Origin: a bacterium
Lineage (GTDB): Bacteria; Hydrothermota; UBA3072; B12-G15
Length of the DNA: 14,145 bases
Reading direction: 5' to 3'
Assembly: GCA_003646055.1 (NCBI GenBank)
Contig: QNDZ01000024.1
Coordinates: forward strand, 1-14,145
The translations under genes and the position numbers were made by a program. Shown here piece by piece: positions 7,159-14,145 of the stretch (the first letter of the stretch is position 1; every line of letters starts with the position of its first letter). The notes beneath the pieces are model-generated. The model was not told where the DNA came from and searched no databases. It saw nothing but the letters and a program-made list of their open reading frames with translations.

Positions 7159-8803
7159 GTTAACAGGCTTCATCACAGGTGTCCTTGGATTCGTCATAAT
7201 TTTCTTAATAAAACCAACCAGTGGAATGGTTGTTGAGGCATCCAATGTTGTTTTGAAACACTCCCAGAAACAGGTGGTTGAGGCTGCAGGGGTTAAAAGG
7301 GTAACACTGGAAAACCTTGAAGAATTCTTACAAACTGCAGGGCAAATTCATGTGAAGATACCAAAGGACTTTTCAAAATCTGGCACAAGGGGAATTGCCA
7401 TCAGTAATAAAGGAACCACATTGCTTGATGCAGTTTATCTTCAGGCAAAGGGATTAAAAAGAACCCTTGCCATTGCAGTGCTGATGGGTATATTCTGGAT
7501 AACAGAGGCACTTCCAATACCAATAACTGCACTTATCCCTGTTGTCTTCTTCCCCCTTTTCAGGATTGCAAGCCCCACTTCCTCTTCAATGCCAGGATAT
7601 TTCAACGCCTTCACCCCATACATGCACTATCTCATAGTTCTGTTTATTGCAGGCTTCACCATTGCTGAGGCAATGAAAAAGTGGGGACTTCACGAAAGGA
7701 TAGCCTTGAACTTCATAAGTAAAGTTGGGTTTTCCAGAAGAAAACTCATATTTGCCTTTATGGTTACCACTGCCTTTATCTCCATGTTTATCTCAAACAC
7801 TGCAACAACTGCCATGATGATGCCCATTGCACTTGCAATCCTCTTATCAATGAATGAGATTGAGACAAACTTTGGTAAGGCAATGATGCTCTCAATAGCA
7901 TATGGAGCATCCATAGGTGGTATAGGCACACTGATTGGCACTCCACCCAATGTTGTGCTTGCAGGATTTGCAGATACATTGCTTGGAGTAAAGATAACAT
8001 TTGCAGGATGGTTAAAAATAGGCCTCCCTGTGGTTGTAATCCTTCTACCATCAGCATTCTTCATAATATTGAAGGTGTTTCCGTACAAAGGAAGAGATAC
8101 AGGTGAATCAAAAAATATCATAACGGAGAAACTCGGCACACTGGGAAGAATGAAGAAAGGAGAGATAAATACCCTTGTTATCTTCATGATAACTGCACTC
8201 CTCTGGATATTCTCAAAGCAGATAAAGTCACATCTCCACATTCCATGGATGAACGATGCTGTGGTAGGGATGATTGGCGTATTTCTATTTTATGTAGTTC
8301 CTGTGAACATAAAAAAATGGGAATTCACACTTGACTGGAAGACCAATGAGAAAATACCGTGGGGAACATTGATTTTGTTCGGTGGCGGTATCGCACTTGG
8401 AAAGGCATTGAACAACACTGGGGCTGCATCATTCATAGCCAGCCATCTAATTTTGGCAGGGAAGGCACCATTCATTCTTCTCCTGTTCTTTGTTGTTCTT
8501 CTGGTGGACTTTCTTACAGAGATAACCTCCAACACTGCAACCACCAACATGCTTATGCCCATACTCTTTGCACTGGGAATGGCCATCGGGAGAAACCCTC
8601 TAACACTGATGATTGGTGGTGCAGTTGCTGCATCAATGGCATTCATGTTACCTGTTGCAACACCACCAAATGCAATAGTTTATGGCACAGGAGCAATCAA
8701 AATCAGGGATATGGTGAAGGTTGGAATCATACTGGATATTGTTGCAGCAACACTCTGGACACTCCTCCTCTACCTTTTTCATGCATTAAAAATCCTACCC
8801 TAA
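7148..8803 (+). CDS. SLC13/DASS-family divalent anion:sodium symporter
   Basis: This 551-residue membrane transporter probably imports dicarboxylates, sulfate or a similar divalent anion with sodium. It carries both DASS signature loops, SNTATTAMMMPIA (216-228) and SNTATTNMLMPI (461-472). Each is followed by its re-entrant proline motif: GTLIGTPPNVVLAGF (260-274) and PVATPPNAIVYGTG (502-515). WITEALPIPITALIP (117-131) matches the conserved early helix. The first membrane segment (about 7-23) is separated from that core by roughly 80 mostly hydrophilic residues (about 25-103), whereas most relatives have a short link. Substrate cannot be told from sequence alone. It is the last gene of the plus-strand operon, and its start overlaps the LOG-like gene by 11 bases. 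Confidence 0.94.
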   Translation: MKIKLTGFITGVLGFVIIFLIKPTSGMVVEASNVVLKHSQKQVVEAAGVKRVTLENLEEFLQTAGQIHVKIPKDFSKSGTRGIAISNKGTTLLDAVYLQAKGLKRTLAIAVLMGIFWITEALPIPITALIPVVFFPLFRIASPTSSSMPGYFNAFTPYMHYLIVLFIAGFTIAEAMKKWGLHERIALNFISKVGFSRRKLIFAFMVTTAFISMFISNTATTAMMMPIALAILLSMNEIETNFGKAMMLSIAYGASIGGIGTLIGTPPNVVLAGFADTLLGVKITFAGWLKIGLPVVVILLPSAFFIILKVFPYKGRDTGESKNIITEKLGTLGRMKKGEINTLVIFMITALLWIFSKQIKSHLHIPWMNDAVVGMIGVFLFYVVPVNIKKWEFTLDWKTNEKIPWGTLILFGGGIALGKALNNTGAASFIASHLILAGKAPFILLLFFVVLLVDFLTEITSNTATTNMLMPILFALGMAIGRNPLTLMIGGAVAASMAFMLPVATPPNAIVYGTGAIKIRDMVKVGIILDIVAATLWTLLLYLFHALKILP

Positions 8804-8832
8804 CCCCCTTTGGGGACGGAGGTTGACTTTTT
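8802..8832 (+). terminator. Probable intrinsic terminator of the plus-strand operon
   Basis: Starting inside the transporter stop codon, AACCCCC (8802-8808) can pair with GGAGGTT (8818-8824) with one C-A mismatch, and five T residues follow at 8828-8832. A competing small hairpin, CCCC-TTT-GGGG (8805-8815), uses the same bases. Position and T-run fit a terminator; strength is uncertain. Confidence 0.5.
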
Positions 8833-8843
8833 GACATTTTCCT

Positions 8844-8875
8844 TATCCATCTAATTTTCAGTTAGATAAAGGATA
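8844..8875. terminator. Bulged hairpin in the convergent gap, possible bidirectional terminator
   Basis: TATCCATCTAA (8844-8854) pairs with TTAGAT (8862-8867) and GGATA (8871-8875), with an AAA bulge and a seven-base loop. It lies between the convergent transporter and ssnA genes, 11 bases beyond the ssnA stop. Neither side has a clean T-run, so termination is inferred from position. The remaining gap sequence holds only a tandem ATAGATTT duplication (8873-8888). Confidence 0.4.
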
Positions 8876-8886
8876 GATTTATAGAT

Positions 8887-10173
8887 TTATCCCCCGTCCC
8901 TGGAGAGGAGGGATTTGAGTTTTTCGCCTGCTTTTCTTATATTTATCATGTCGTTTCCATCTAAAAATGTGAATTCTCCCTCCATGTATATAATCCTTCC
9001 ATTGGAAATTGTGATGTATGAGGATTCGGGTATGAGTCCAAAAATCAGGTGATATATGATTGATTCTGGTGTTTCAGGGATTGAAGCAGGAATATAGTCA
9101 AACACAACAATATCGGCAAGGTTTCCCTCTTTAATTTCACCTGTATCAGGGAAGAATTTCTTCAGTATCCGTGCAGACCTTTTGAAGAATATATTGTAGA
9201 GTTCTGATGGGTCTTCGTCCTTCCCCTTTCCAGACAGATAAAGTGCCTTCAACGACAATACAACGCTTGAACCAAAACCATCAGTGCCAAGAACAAAGTC
9301 CTTTATTCTATCCCTGTTTATCAGTCCAACCCTGTTGTTCAGATTCGAATGGGGGTTTGAGACAACAATGGGATTTACATCTTCAAGAATCCTGTAGTCC
9401 TCTTCAGAAAGATGTATGCAGTGTGCAAGGATACTTCTTTCATCAAGGAGACCATGGGAGTGCAACCTATGGAGTATCCCACTGTAACCTTTTTCAAGTG
9501 CATATTCAAGGTCTATTCTGTCCTCACCACAGTGTATATGGATTGGCATTTTCTCTGGTCTTTCCTTTGAAATTCTATCGAGTGTTTTTTCGGACAATGT
9601 AAAGTTTGCATGAAGGCCAAACACACCCCTTATATATCTGTCATCCCGATGTTTCTCAAAGAATTCAATGTTTTCTGCTATATGCTCCTCAACATTCCCC
9701 CTGTCTGATGTCTCAAAGCAGAGCACCCCTTTTATTCCTGCCTTTTTTAAAACCTCCTCAATGATGGATAGTGAACCCTTTACATATCCCATTGAGGCGT
9801 GATGGTCAAATATTGTTGTTACCCCTGATTTTACACCCTGTAAAATACCGTTCAGTGCAGAATAATAGATTGTCTCTTCATCAAGCACCCTGTCCAGTCT
9901 CCACCAGAGGTTCTCAAGTATCTCCCTGAAGTTCCTCATCGGTGATTTTGTCCCGATACCCGGGGCAAGTGAGGAGTAAAGGTGGTGGTGGAAATTCACA
10001 ATCCCTGGAAGTATCAGTCTCCCTCCAGCATCAACGGTTTCCTCAAACTCCTTCTTTATTCCACTGGAGGAGGCCACCCTGACAATCCTCTCACCCTCAA
10101 TCCCTATCCCACCATCAGGAATGACCTTATCCCCTGCAAGTATTACACCACCTGTTATTCCCCATTTTTTCAT
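8887..10173 (-). CDS. ssnA: Putative aminohydrolase SsnA (amidohydrolase superfamily)
   Basis: This 428-residue cytoplasmic metal-dependent hydrolase belongs to the cytosine deaminase/chlorohydrolase (COG0402) group. SsnA landmarks run through it: NFHHHLYSSLAPG (60-72, metal ligands His62 and His64), NLWWRLDRVLD (88-98), DHHAS (123-127), CFETSDRG (152-159), GLHANFTLS (186-194), HIHCGED (212-218), AHCIH (250-254), SNPHSN (272-277) and LGTDGFGSS (295-303, metal ligand Asp298). SsnA is of unknown substrate; in E. coli it was linked to stationary-phase viability, and in clostridia it often lies with selenium-dependent molybdenum hydroxylases. None of those are near here. Its ATG directly follows the lon stop (TAA-ATG) with AAGGTGA just upstream, so it is the last cistron of the heat-shock-type operon. 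Confidence 0.93.
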   Translation of the reverse strand: MKKWGITGGVILAGDKVIPDGGIGIEGERIVRVASSSGIKKEFEETVDAGGRLILPGIVNFHHHLYSSLAPGIGTKSPMRNFREILENLWWRLDRVLDEETIYYSALNGILQGVKSGVTTIFDHHASMGYVKGSLSIIEEVLKKAGIKGVLCFETSDRGNVEEHIAENIEFFEKHRDDRYIRGVFGLHANFTLSEKTLDRISKERPEKMPIHIHCGEDRIDLEYALEKGYSGILHRLHSHGLLDERSILAHCIHLSEEDYRILEDVNPIVVSNPHSNLNNRVGLINRDRIKDFVLGTDGFGSSVVLSLKALYLSGKGKDEDPSELYNIFFKRSARILKKFFPDTGEIKEGNLADIVVFDYIPASIPETPESIIYHLIFGLIPESSYITISNGRIIYMEGEFTFLDGNDMINIRKAGEKLKSLLSRDGG

Positions 10174-12516
10174 TTATTTCACCTTCATTGCCAGTTTTAG
10201 TGCCTGGTCAACATTCTCCACATAGTGAAATTTCATGCCCTTCCTCTGTCTGGCGGGAATCATCTTTACATCCTTCCTGTTCTCTTCGGGAAGAATAACA
10301 TGGTTTATACCCGCCATCTTTGCTGCAAGAACCTTCTCTTTTATTCCACCCACTGGCAACACCTCTCCCCTGAGTGTAATCTCCCCTGTCATTGCAATGT
10401 CTGTTCTCACTGGCTTCTCTGAAAGCACGGAGACCACTGCTACGCACATAGTTATCCCTGCAGACGGTCCATCCTTCGGGATAGCACCTTCAGGAATGTG
10501 TATATGTATATCATATTTATCAAAGAAGTCTGGGTCTATGCCAAATTTCTTTGCATTTGACCTTATGTAGGAAAGGCCTGCCTGAGCAGATTCCTGCATC
10601 ACATCGCCCAGTTGACCTGTGAGTATAAGATTCCTCTTCCCCTTCATCTTTGTTGCCTCAACAAAGAGAATATCTCCACCAAATGGTGTCCAGGCAAGAC
10701 CTGTTGCCACACCAATCCTGGGCTTTTCAAGCCTCTTCTCCTTTGGATACCTGATTGGTCCAAGATATTTCTCTATATCATCCACATCAACACTGAATGG
10801 GCCTTTATCACCCATTGTTATCCTTTTTGCAACCTTCCTTGCAATCTTCCCGATCTCCCTTTCAAGGTTTCTGACACCCGCCTCCCTCGTGTACCTTGTG
10901 ATTATATGGACTATTGCATCATCAGTGATTTCAAGGTCTTTCCTGGAAAGTCCATTCTCCTTTATCTGCCTTGGCAACAGGTATTTTCTGGCAATTTTCA
11001 ATTTATCATCCACTGTGTATCCAGGTATGCTGATAACCTCCATCCTGTCAAGGAGTGCAGGTGGTATGGTGTGGGTAACATTCGCAGTGGTGATGAACAT
11101 CACACGGGAAAGGTCAAAGGGTACATCAAGGTAGTGGTCCATGAAGGTGTTGTTCTGCTCAGGGTCAAGCACCTCAAGGAGTGCACTTGCAGGGTCTCCT
11201 CTGAAATCCATACCAATCTTGTCAACCTCATCAAGCATGAACACAGGGTTCTTTGAGCCTGCCCTTCTTATGCTCTGGATTATCCTCCCTGGTAACGCAC
11301 CCACATATGTCCTTCTGTGTCCCCTTATCTCTGCCTCATCCTTCACACCACCAAGGGACATCCTTATAAACTTTCTTCCCAGTGCCCTTGCAATAGACCT
11401 TCCAAGGGATGTCTTCCCAACACCAGGAGGTCCAACAAAACAGAGTATTGGACCTTTTGAATCCTTTTTCAATTTTCTCACTGCAAGGAATTCAAGTATC
11501 CTTTCCTTCACATCCTGCAGGTCATAGTGGTCTGCATCAAGTATCCTCTTTGCCCTCTTTATATCAAGGTTATCCTCGGTTTCTTTACTCCAGGGCAATT
11601 CAATGAGCCAGTCAAGGTATGTTCTTATAACCGTGTATTCTGCTGCCTGGGGAGGCATCATCTTCATCCTGTCAAGTTCCTTCAGGGCAACCTTCTTAAC
11701 CTCCTCCGGCATACCTGCCTTTTCAATCCTTTCAGAGAGTTCCTTAAACTCTGCCTCTCTCTCATCCTCCTCACCAAGTTCCTTTTTTATTGCCTTCAAT
11801 TGCTCCCTGAGGAGATACTCCCTCTGTGCCTTTTCCATTTCATTCTTTATCTTGTTCCTCAGTTCTTCACCAAGTTTCAGAACATCCAGTTCCTTTGTAA
11901 GGATGGCAAGTATCTTTTTCAGTCTCTCCTTCACATCAAGGGTCTCAAGTATCTCCTGCCTCTGTTCTGTTTCCATTTTTGTGTTGGTTGCAATGAAGTC
12001 TGCCAGTCGTGCAGGGTCTTCTATGTTCATCACAACCGCTGAAAGTTCCTCTGGAAGATACGGGGAGAGGTTTACAAGTTCCTGATACACCCTCACAATG
12101 TCCTTTGCAAGTGCCTCAAGTTCCATGTCCTTCTTCACAATCTCCTTCAGTATCTCAATCTCTGCAACATAGTACGGGTCATTGGAAACAAACTCCTTTA
12201 TCCTGAACCTTTCAAGCCCCTTCACAAGGATTCTCAAACTTCCATCAGGAAGCCTGAACATCCTGAATATAACCCCTGCTGTTCCCACCCTGTAAAGGTT
12301 TTCGGGTGAAGGAAATTCCTCTTCCCCTTTCTGTAAGACAAGCCCTATTATCTTGTCGCTGTTCAGGGCATCATCCACAAGTTTTATATTCCTCGGAAGT
12401 GTGATTGCCATGGGATTCAATATATGTGGAAAGGCAACTGCATCCCTCAATGGGAGTACAGGGATTCGTGACGGTATCCTTATTTCTTCCTTTTCAAGGC
12501 TGAGTTCCATCTCCAT
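10174..12516 (-). CDS. lon: ATP-dependent Lon protease (LonA)
   Basis: Lon degrades misfolded and selected regulatory proteins in the cytoplasm as a homohexamer. All parts of bacterial LonA are present in 780 residues: the substrate-binding N-domain (about 15-210), a charged coiled-coil (about 210-275), and the AAA+ module. That module has Walker A GPPGVGKT (362-369), Walker B FMLDEVDK (426-433), LLDRMEVI (488-495) and [11 protein letters not shown] (543-553). The C-terminal protease domain has the Ser-Lys dyad, Ser685 in PKDGPSAG and Lys728 in GGIKEK, 43 residues apart as in E. coli (679/722). The start at 12516 is set by GGAGG five bases upstream. It lies 13 bases after hsp20 and directly before ssnA. 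The length is normal and I see no defects. Confidence 0.98.
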   Translation of the reverse strand: MEMELSLEKEEIRIPSRIPVLPLRDAVAFPHILNPMAITLPRNIKLVDDALNSDKIIGLVLQKGEEEFPSPENLYRVGTAGVIFRMFRLPDGSLRILVKGLERFRIKEFVSNDPYYVAEIEILKEIVKKDMELEALAKDIVRVYQELVNLSPYLPEELSAVVMNIEDPARLADFIATNTKMETEQRQEILETLDVKERLKKILAILTKELDVLKLGEELRNKIKNEMEKAQREYLLREQLKAIKKELGEEDEREAEFKELSERIEKAGMPEEVKKVALKELDRMKMMPPQAAEYTVIRTYLDWLIELPWSKETEDNLDIKRAKRILDADHYDLQDVKERILEFLAVRKLKKDSKGPILCFVGPPGVGKTSLGRSIARALGRKFIRMSLGGVKDEAEIRGHRRTYVGALPGRIIQSIRRAGSKNPVFMLDEVDKIGMDFRGDPASALLEVLDPEQNNTFMDHYLDVPFDLSRVMFITTANVTHTIPPALLDRMEVISIPGYTVDDKLKIARKYLLPRQIKENGLSRKDLEITDDAIVHIITRYTREAGVRNLEREIGKIARKVAKRITMGDKGPFSVDVDDIEKYLGPIRYPKEKRLEKPRIGVATGLAWTPFGGDILFVEATKMKGKRNLILTGQLGDVMQESAQAGLSYIRSNAKKFGIDPDFFDKYDIHIHIPEGAIPKDGPSAGITMCVAVVSVLSEKPVRTDIAMTGEITLRGEVLPVGGIKEKVLAAKMAGINHVILPEENRKDVKMIPARQRKGMKFHYVENVDQALKLAMKVK

Positions 12517-12521
12517 ATTTT

Positions 12522-12526
12522 CCTCC
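12522..12526 (-). promoter_or_regulatory. Shine-Dalgarno fixing the lon start
   Basis: On the minus strand GGAGG lies in the 13-base hsp20-lon gap, five bases before the ATG at 12516. It favours this first ATG over the second Met codon two codons later. Confidence 0.8.
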
Positions 12527-12529
12527 TTT

Positions 12530-12949
12530 TTATTCCACCTCTATAATTCTCTCCACCTTCACCTTCTTTGGAAGATAGACCTTTAAGAATCCGTTCTCTG
12601 TCTCAACCCTTGCCCCTGTGTATTCAACCTCCACAGGAAGCCTTATCACCCTTTCAAATGCTCCAAAGTCAATCTCCATCACATAGAAGTTTTTACCGCT
12701 CTCCTTGAAGGGGTCTCTCCTTATACCCCTTATCACAAGGTTATTCCCCTCAAGCATGATTTTTATATCCTCTGATGAAACACCCGCTGCCTCAATAAGG
12801 ACAACAAGGTTTTCCTCTGTCTCAAAAACATTCACAGATGGGCTCCACTGGTGATGGTATGAAACAGGGTGTCTTGGATGGAGGAAACTCTCAAGCAGGA
12901 GTTCCATCTCCCTCTCAAACTTCTTCATTTCATCAAATATATCACCCAT
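12530..12949 (-). CDS. hsp20: Hsp20/alpha-crystallin small heat-shock protein
   Basis: This 139-residue cytoplasmic holdase binds unfolding proteins without ATP. A short amphipathic N-terminal arm (1-35) is followed by the alpha-crystallin domain (about 36-130). It begins [22 protein letters not shown], includes [10 protein letters not shown] (about 95-104), and closes with the [15 protein letters not shown] signature. The C-terminus carries an I-x-V element (IEV near the end), the family's usual oligomer contact. The ATG lies inside the 3' end of the SAM hydrolase gene (eight-base overlap), with AGGAGG four bases upstream. Lon follows 13 bases later, so a holdase and the protease that clears its clients are made together. 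No CIRCE-like operator is visible in the window. Confidence 0.96.
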   Translation of the reverse strand: MGDIFDEMKKFEREMELLLESFLHPRHPVSYHHQWSPSVNVFETEENLVVLIEAAGVSSEDIKIMLEGNNLVIRGIRRDPFKESGKNFYVMEIDFGAFERVIRLPVEVEYTGARVETENGFLKVYLPKKVKVERIIEVE

Positions 12950-13682
12950 GATACCTCCTTATTTTTATCCTGTCACCTATCTTACCTTTGAAAAAAGCCT
13001 CTGCACTACCCTGATTTATTCCTATCTCAAGAAGACCATAACTGTTGACCAGTGCAAGGGGTTTACCCGGTTCAACATCTGAGTATGACATCACAATCGG
13101 TATCTCATATCCCCGGTATTCAACAAAATCGCCTTCTCCTATATTATCAGAGGGTATGTTTGTTATCAGGTTTCCAAATCTGTCAATGATTATCACCTCT
13201 CCTGTGATATTATCCTGATTAACAACAGGAACAGGAAAATTAATCCTGACAGGGTCATATATTCTTTCTCCTATCTTCTCCAGAGGCTCTCCCAGTAATA
13301 ATTCACCCGCAACAGGTGAAAACACATCCCTTCCATGAAATGTGTGCGATGCTGGTTCTCTATCTATCCTATAGACCTCACCAAGCACAGGTGTTAAAAC
13401 CCCATTGTCAGGGGCAACAAAGTAGTGCCCTTTATACAGACTCACAATTCCCCGTCTCTCACTTCCAACAGTTGGGTCAACAACAATAAGATGCACTGTT
13501 CCTTCAGGGAAGTAAAAGGGGTAGTATTTGAGGAAGAATGCAGCACGTCTGATATCTCCATGGGGAATTTCATGGGTAATGTCCACAATGTGGGTATCCA
13601 CCATGGAGAGCACCACGCCCTTCATAATACCCACATATGGGTCTTTGTTCCCAAAATCTGTAAGTAGTGTAAGGATTCTCAT
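12942..13682 (-). CDS. S-adenosylmethionine hydrolase (DUF62, SAM hydroxide adenosyltransferase)
   Basis: This 246-residue cytoplasmic enzyme belongs to the DUF62/fluorinase superfamily, whose common members split SAM with water into adenosine and methionine. The N-terminus RILTLLTDFGNKDPYVGIMKG is the family hallmark. The Asp-Arg-His triad of the hydrolase branch can be placed at Asp69 and Arg76 (VVDPTVGSERRG) and His116 (FHGRDVFSP). It lacks the long insertion typical of fluorinases and has the hydrolase triad, so halogenation is unlikely. The C-terminal half has the usual IDRFGNLITNIP segment. Its stop overlaps the hsp20 start by eight bases, and the upstream membrane gene ends four bases before it. 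Its link to heat-shock genes is unexplained. Confidence 0.95.
   Translation of the reverse strand: MRILTLLTDFGNKDPYVGIMKGVVLSMVDTHIVDITHEIPHGDIRRAAFFLKYYPFYFPEGTVHLIVVDPTVGSERRGIVSLYKGHYFVAPDNGVLTPVLGEVYRIDREPASHTFHGRDVFSPVAGELLLGEPLEKIGERIYDPVRINFPVPVVNQDNITGEVIIIDRFGNLITNIPSDNIGEGDFVEYRGYEIPIVMSYSDVEPGKPLALVNSYGLLEIGINQGSAEAFFKGKIGDRIKIRRYHG
12954..12959 (-). promoter_or_regulatory. Shine-Dalgarno for hsp20 inside the SAM hydrolase gene
   Basis: AGGAGG ends four bases before the hsp20 ATG and is read as Arg-Arg codons of the upstream gene. It fixes the hsp20 start and suggests hsp20 can be initiated independently of coupling. Confidence 0.8.
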
Positions 13683-13686
13683 ACTC

Positions 13687-14145
13687 TTAATATATATGCA
13701 ATTTTTCAGGTGGCAAGAAGGAAATTATAAGCAGGATTATACCTATACTGAAAATCAGCAGGTTAAACCCACCACCAGCGTAAGAACTGAACCCATGAAT
13801 TCCTGATGTTAAGAGTATCTTAACAGGGATGAATATGAAGGAAAGCAACAGGATAAATACAGAGAGAAGAAAGAGGTAAAGTTGAAGACTTGAAAATGTG
13901 AGCCCTTTATAAAGGTAGAATATCGCTCCAATGATGAAGATGGAAGAGACCATAACCGGTGCATATACTGGTGCAATCCATGGAATGGGTATGAGGAAAA
14001 GAATATCATACTCCACCAGACCTGAGGGCCAGTTTATCAGTAACTTCAGAAAGAGATAATAGGTAATATCCCATATACCAAAGAGAAGTATGAAGATAAA
14101 GGGAACCTCTCTCAATTTTCTGGAGATGGCAAAACTTGCACCTGA
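13687..14145 (-). CDS. Conserved integral membrane protein, 5' end outside the window
   Basis: The visible 152 residues are very hydrophobic, with four or five membrane segments (roughly 14-35, 44-60, 61-80, 86-108 and 128-147 of the visible part). The frame is open to the window edge. A TTG at 14115 could serve as a start, but the upstream codons read on naturally (SGASFAISRKLREVPF), so the true start is probably further right. A well-defined LLFGIWDITYYLFLKLL segment and an aromatic, proline-rich IPIPWIAPVYAPV loop give it a specific look, and I believe similar uncharacterised bacterial membrane proteins exist, but I cannot name a function. It ends four bases before the SAM hydrolase gene and is probably in the same operon. 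Confidence 0.82.
   Translation of the reverse strand, partial: SGASFAISRKLREVPFIFILLFGIWDITYYLFLKLLINWPSGLVEYDILFLIPIPWIAPVYAPVMVSSIFIIGAIFYLYKGLTFSSLQLYLFLLSVFILLLSFIFIPVKILLTSGIHGFSSYAGGGFNLLIFSIGIILLIISFLPPEKLHIY

Noticed and set aside
8831..8836. TTGACA in the convergent gap as a promoter
   Set aside because: No acceptable -10 box lies 15-19 bp downstream, and a plus-strand transcript from here would run antisense into ssnA.
8873..8888. Tandem ATAGATTT repeat as a regulatory repeat or mobile-element target duplication
   Set aside because: Two 8-bp A/T-rich copies in a short gap are easily explained by chance or slippage, and no mobile element is present.
10612..11256. 214-codon plus-strand reading frame inside lon
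   Set aside because: It is antisense to conserved Lon sequence; its Cys/His-rich composition is a by-product of reading lon backwards.
13683..13700. A/T-rich stretch before the SAM hydrolase gene as a promoter
   Set aside because: TATATATT-like sequence is present, but I find no matching -35 box at proper spacing, and it overlaps the end of the upstream gene in an apparent operon.

Overview
The window is a densely packed stretch of a bacterial chromosome with moderately low GC. It holds eleven protein genes, two of them cut by the window edges. Genes overlap or nearly touch everywhere except at one divergent and one convergent junction, both under 100 bp. I see no RNA genes, mobile elements or CRISPR arrays. 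The organism is inferred, not shown. A PorU-like C25 peptidase carrying its own Por-type C-terminal domain points to the FCB superphylum or an allied candidate phylum with type IX-like secretion. With a non-adenylylated class I glutamine synthetase, SsnA and extreme compaction, an uncultured anaerobe or thermophile of the WOR-3/Hydrothermae kind is my best guess.

Region 1 (1-1854, minus strand): glnA is followed one base later by the start of a class A penicillin-binding protein that runs off the left edge.

Region 2 (1855-1950): a 96-bp divergent control region. Each strand has a near-consensus promoter (TTGACA, 16 or 17 bp, then an A/T-rich -10 box), and on both strands the A of the ATG falls where transcription should begin. 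Both transcripts are therefore predicted to be leaderless. The two -35 boxes lie in the arms of a perfect 10-bp inverted repeat.

Region 3 (1951-8803, plus strand): a five-gene operon in which every junction overlaps. It encodes an unrecognised exported protein, a 54-residue Trm112/YcaR-type zinc protein, the large PorU-like peptidase, a LOG-like Rossmann protein (TIGR00725 type) and an SLC13/DASS anion transporter with an unusual N-terminal insertion. It ends at a likely terminator in the convergent gap.

Region 4 (8887-14145, minus strand): an operon read right to left. It encodes a conserved membrane protein (5' end off the window), an S-adenosylmethionine hydrolase, an Hsp20 chaperone, Lon protease and the amidohydrolase SsnA. 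The Hsp20-Lon pair is a clear protein quality-control unit. The operon's promoter lies beyond the right edge.

Most assignments rest on clear family motifs. The functions of the 317-residue secreted protein and the membrane protein are unknown.
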